Shown: positions 5,692 through 7,290 of the stretch, piece by piece | Numbering within the stretch: position 1 is the first letter of the stretch | Layout of the letters: each line of letters starts with the position of its first letter | Assembly (NCBI GenBank): GCA_009774655.1 | Contig: VSOD01000213.1 | Location: forward strand, 1-7,290 | Length of the DNA: 7,290 nt | Direction of reading: 5' to 3' | Source of the DNA: Lachnospiraceae bacterium | GTDB taxonomy: Bacteria > Bacillota_A > Clostridia > Lachnospirales > Lachnospiraceae | Position numbers and translations under genes: made by a program | The notes under the pieces: generated by a model | Seen by the model: only the letters and a program-made list of their open reading frames with translations | Database searches by the model: none | What the model was told of the DNA's origin: nothing

Positions 5692-7290
5692 TTATTCGAC
5701 CATTACCCTGCACCGCTTCTTATAGCAGGCAATGGCGTATTTCCAGATTGTCTTCATCCCTTCCGCCCGAAGTGCCTGCGCATAATCCCGCATTTCAATC
5801 TGTTCCAAAGCCTTCCGGCATTCTGCTTCCAGATCAGCGCTTTGCGCATACTTAACTTCGATCGCGATTCCGATCTCCTCGTCTTCGATCTGTATCTGAA
5901 TATCGCTGTACCCGTCTCCGGATTCTCTGTTGGAGGTTACGATCCAGGACGCCTTAAATCCGAGTATCCCCAGCAGTATACCATGATAAAAGTTCTCCTT
6001 CGTTGGCCTTCTCACGAAAGTGTCCCGGATACTGATCGTCTTCTTCAAATACTCCGTAAACTGCTTTTCCACACCGTCAGCATCGCCTCTTTTCATAGAC
6101 TCACAGAACCGGTTCACCGCTTCGCCGTCTTTACGCATATGCTCCCGGAACATCTTCATGATCTGCCCGGTGAACAGATTACGAATCTCTCTGTTCGGAA
6201 TCACCAATCGAAAGAAGTCCCCCTCCGTTCTGCCCTGCTGCGTCAAATATCCGGTGCTGAACAGAACACTCCAGACATTTTCCATCGAATCATACAATTC
6301 TTTATAAGTCAGTTCCTCATGAATCTCCCTGACTACAGCCTCCCCGGCAATCAACCGCTCGATCTCGTGTTTTGCCGCCCCCGCATCCGACATATCAATG
6401 AAATGCCTCACGATATCATTGCTGCTTGTATTTGACCAGTAATTACCGGGCGCTGCCGCCCTGTCCGACCGGAGTTTATCACAATAACAGATCACATCCC
6501 AGGGACAATAAATATCCGTATCTCCGAAATGATATCCGTCGTACCACTCTTTCATAATGTCATAAGCATCCGATATCTCATAATATCTCAAAAGCGCCCT
6601 TACTTCTTCATCGGTAAATCCAAAGTATTCATCATACTGCACATCCGAGATCGTCATCACTTTCATATTATTCAGACCGGTAAAAATACTTTCCTTCGCT
6701 ATGCGCAGACATCCCGTCAGTACGGCAAAATACAGATGGTCGTTTGTCTTCAGAACATTGCCGAACATCTTACGAAGCAGTGCCACCATCTGCTCGTAAT
6801 AGCCTTTTTCATTTGCCTTTGCCAGGGGCACGTCATACTCGTCAATCAGGATGATGACCCTGCTGTCATAGTGCTTATGCAGAAGCATGGACAGTGTTTT
6901 CAGGCTGGCCGTCAGCACCGCTTCTGACATGGCGAACACCCCGTCGCTGCCTCCGTCTATCACAGTCAACTGTCTGTACATCTCCTTCTCATTCTCCGTA
7001 AGGCGCCCGCTCCCTGTCAGGAACTGAAACCGCAGCGCTTCACTGCCGATCACGGAGCACAGCATGGAACGGGCCGCTGCAAAATCATCCCCCTCCACAT
7101 CCTTCAAGCTGATGGAGATGACCGGAAACCGGCCCATATATTGCTCACAGAGCGCCGCTTCCTCCGCAATCCTCAGACCGTCAAATATCTCTCTGTTTCC
7201 CCCGATTTCAAAAAAAGCCCTGAGCATACTAATGGTCAAAGATTTACCAAAACGCCGGGGACGGGTATAAAGATTGACTTCTCCCCCCTT
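5692..7290 (-). CDS. AAA-ATPase-like protein with C-terminal PD-(D/E)XK nuclease-like domain (5' end outside window)
   Basis: The frame is open to the window edge, so the first residues (by family, about 25-35) are missing; 532 residues are visible. It belongs to the widespread family with an N-terminal AAA-ATPase-like domain and a C-terminal PD-(D/E)XK domain (formerly DUF1703). Visible features, numbered from the window edge: Walker A-like LYTRPRRFGKS at 7-17; Walker B IILIDEYDVP at about 146-155; LTGCLRIAKESIFTGLNNM at about 191-209; WYDGYHFG and PWDVICYCDKL at about 249-273; and GDGYSDIQI at 458-466 followed by IAIEVKYA at 475-482, which supply the Asp and Glu-x-Lys of a PD-(D/E)XK site. 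QIEMRDYA at about 497-504 is typical of the helix after it. The cellular role of this family is unsettled; it is often present in several copies in gut Clostridia and Bacteroidetes. A TTG at 7239 could be mistaken for the start, but RPRRFGKS lies upstream of it in the same frame. The product looks intact in the visible part. Confidence 0.9.
   Translation of the reverse strand, partial: KGGEVNLYTRPRRFGKSLTISMLRAFFEIGGNREIFDGLRIAEEAALCEQYMGRFPVISISLKDVEGDDFAAARSMLCSVIGSEALRFQFLTGSGRLTENEKEMYRQLTVIDGGSDGVFAMSEAVLTASLKTLSMLLHKHYDSRVIILIDEYDVPLAKANEKGYYEQMVALLRKMFGNVLKTNDHLYFAVLTGCLRIAKESIFTGLNNMKVMTISDVQYDEYFGFTDEEVRALLRYYEISDAYDIMKEWYDGYHFGDTDIYCPWDVICYCDKLRSDRAAAPGNYWSNTSSNDIVRHFIDMSDAGAAKHEIERLIAGEAVVREIHEELTYKELYDSMENVWSVLFSTGYLTQQGRTEGDFFRLVIPNREIRNLFTGQIMKMFREHMRKDGEAVNRFCESMKRGDADGVEKQFTEYLKKTISIRDTFVRRPTKENFYHGILLGILGFKASWIVTSNRESGDGYSDIQIQIEDEEIGIAIEVKYAQSADLEAECRKALEQIEMRDYAQALRAEGMKTIWKYAIACYKKRCRVMVE

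Noticed and set aside
5257..6435. Long plus-strand frame of 392 codons
   Set aside because: It lies antisense to the helicase and AAA/nuclease genes, has no recognisable domain, and is explained by the codon bias of the real genes.
7239..7239. TTG at 7239 as the start of the AAA/nuclease gene
   Set aside because: The frame continues upstream to the window edge and encodes the conserved RPRRFGKS motif, so the true start lies outside.

Overview
The window reads as a chromosomal stretch from a Gram-positive anaerobe of the Clostridia, most likely a Lachnospiraceae-type gut bacterium. This is inferred from the mix of gene families (a PcrA/UvrD-like helicase with a Tudor-type tail, a Firmicutes HIRAN protein, an AAA-ATPase/PD-(D/E)XK protein common in gut Clostridia, an ECF sigma factor with a repeat-protein partner), from purine-rich Shine-Dalgarno sites, and from moderate GC. 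The exact taxon cannot be fixed from the sequence alone. Every credible gene lies on the minus strand, so transcription runs from high to low coordinates. Long plus-strand frames are shadows.

In order of transcription: (1) 7290-5692, an AAA-ATPase-like protein with a C-terminal PD-(D/E)XK nuclease-like domain, whose 5' end lies beyond the window. (2) A 123-base gap with a two-part inverted repeat, then 5568-3418, a complete UvrD/PcrA-family superfamily 1 helicase. (3) An intergenic stretch with a good sigma-A-type promoter, then 3253-2786, a hotdog acyl-CoA thioesterase. (4) Closely behind it, 2677-2147, a HIRAN-domain protein that stops in the middle of its HIRAN domain. What looks like its lost C-terminus continues in another frame to 2062, so the gene appears to be broken by an internal deletion with frameshift. 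A hairpin plus T-run at 1984-2024 probably ends this unit. (5) A candidate ECF-type promoter (AAC-N17-CGTT), then 1828-1313, an ECF sigma factor. (6) 31 bases later, 1281-49, a cysteine-rich repeat protein of unknown function.

The two most interesting points are the sigma-factor operon and the broken HIRAN gene. In the operon the gene in the usual anti-sigma position encodes a protein with no visible membrane segment but with repeated short beta-strand/NG-turn units, and the sigma gene is preceded by a promoter resembling those read by ECF sigma factors, which suggests autoregulation. The helicase and the AAA/nuclease gene are adjacent and could be DNA-metabolism or defence partners, but nothing in the sequence proves a joint system. 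I found no tRNA, rRNA, CRISPR array, insertion sequence or phage gene.
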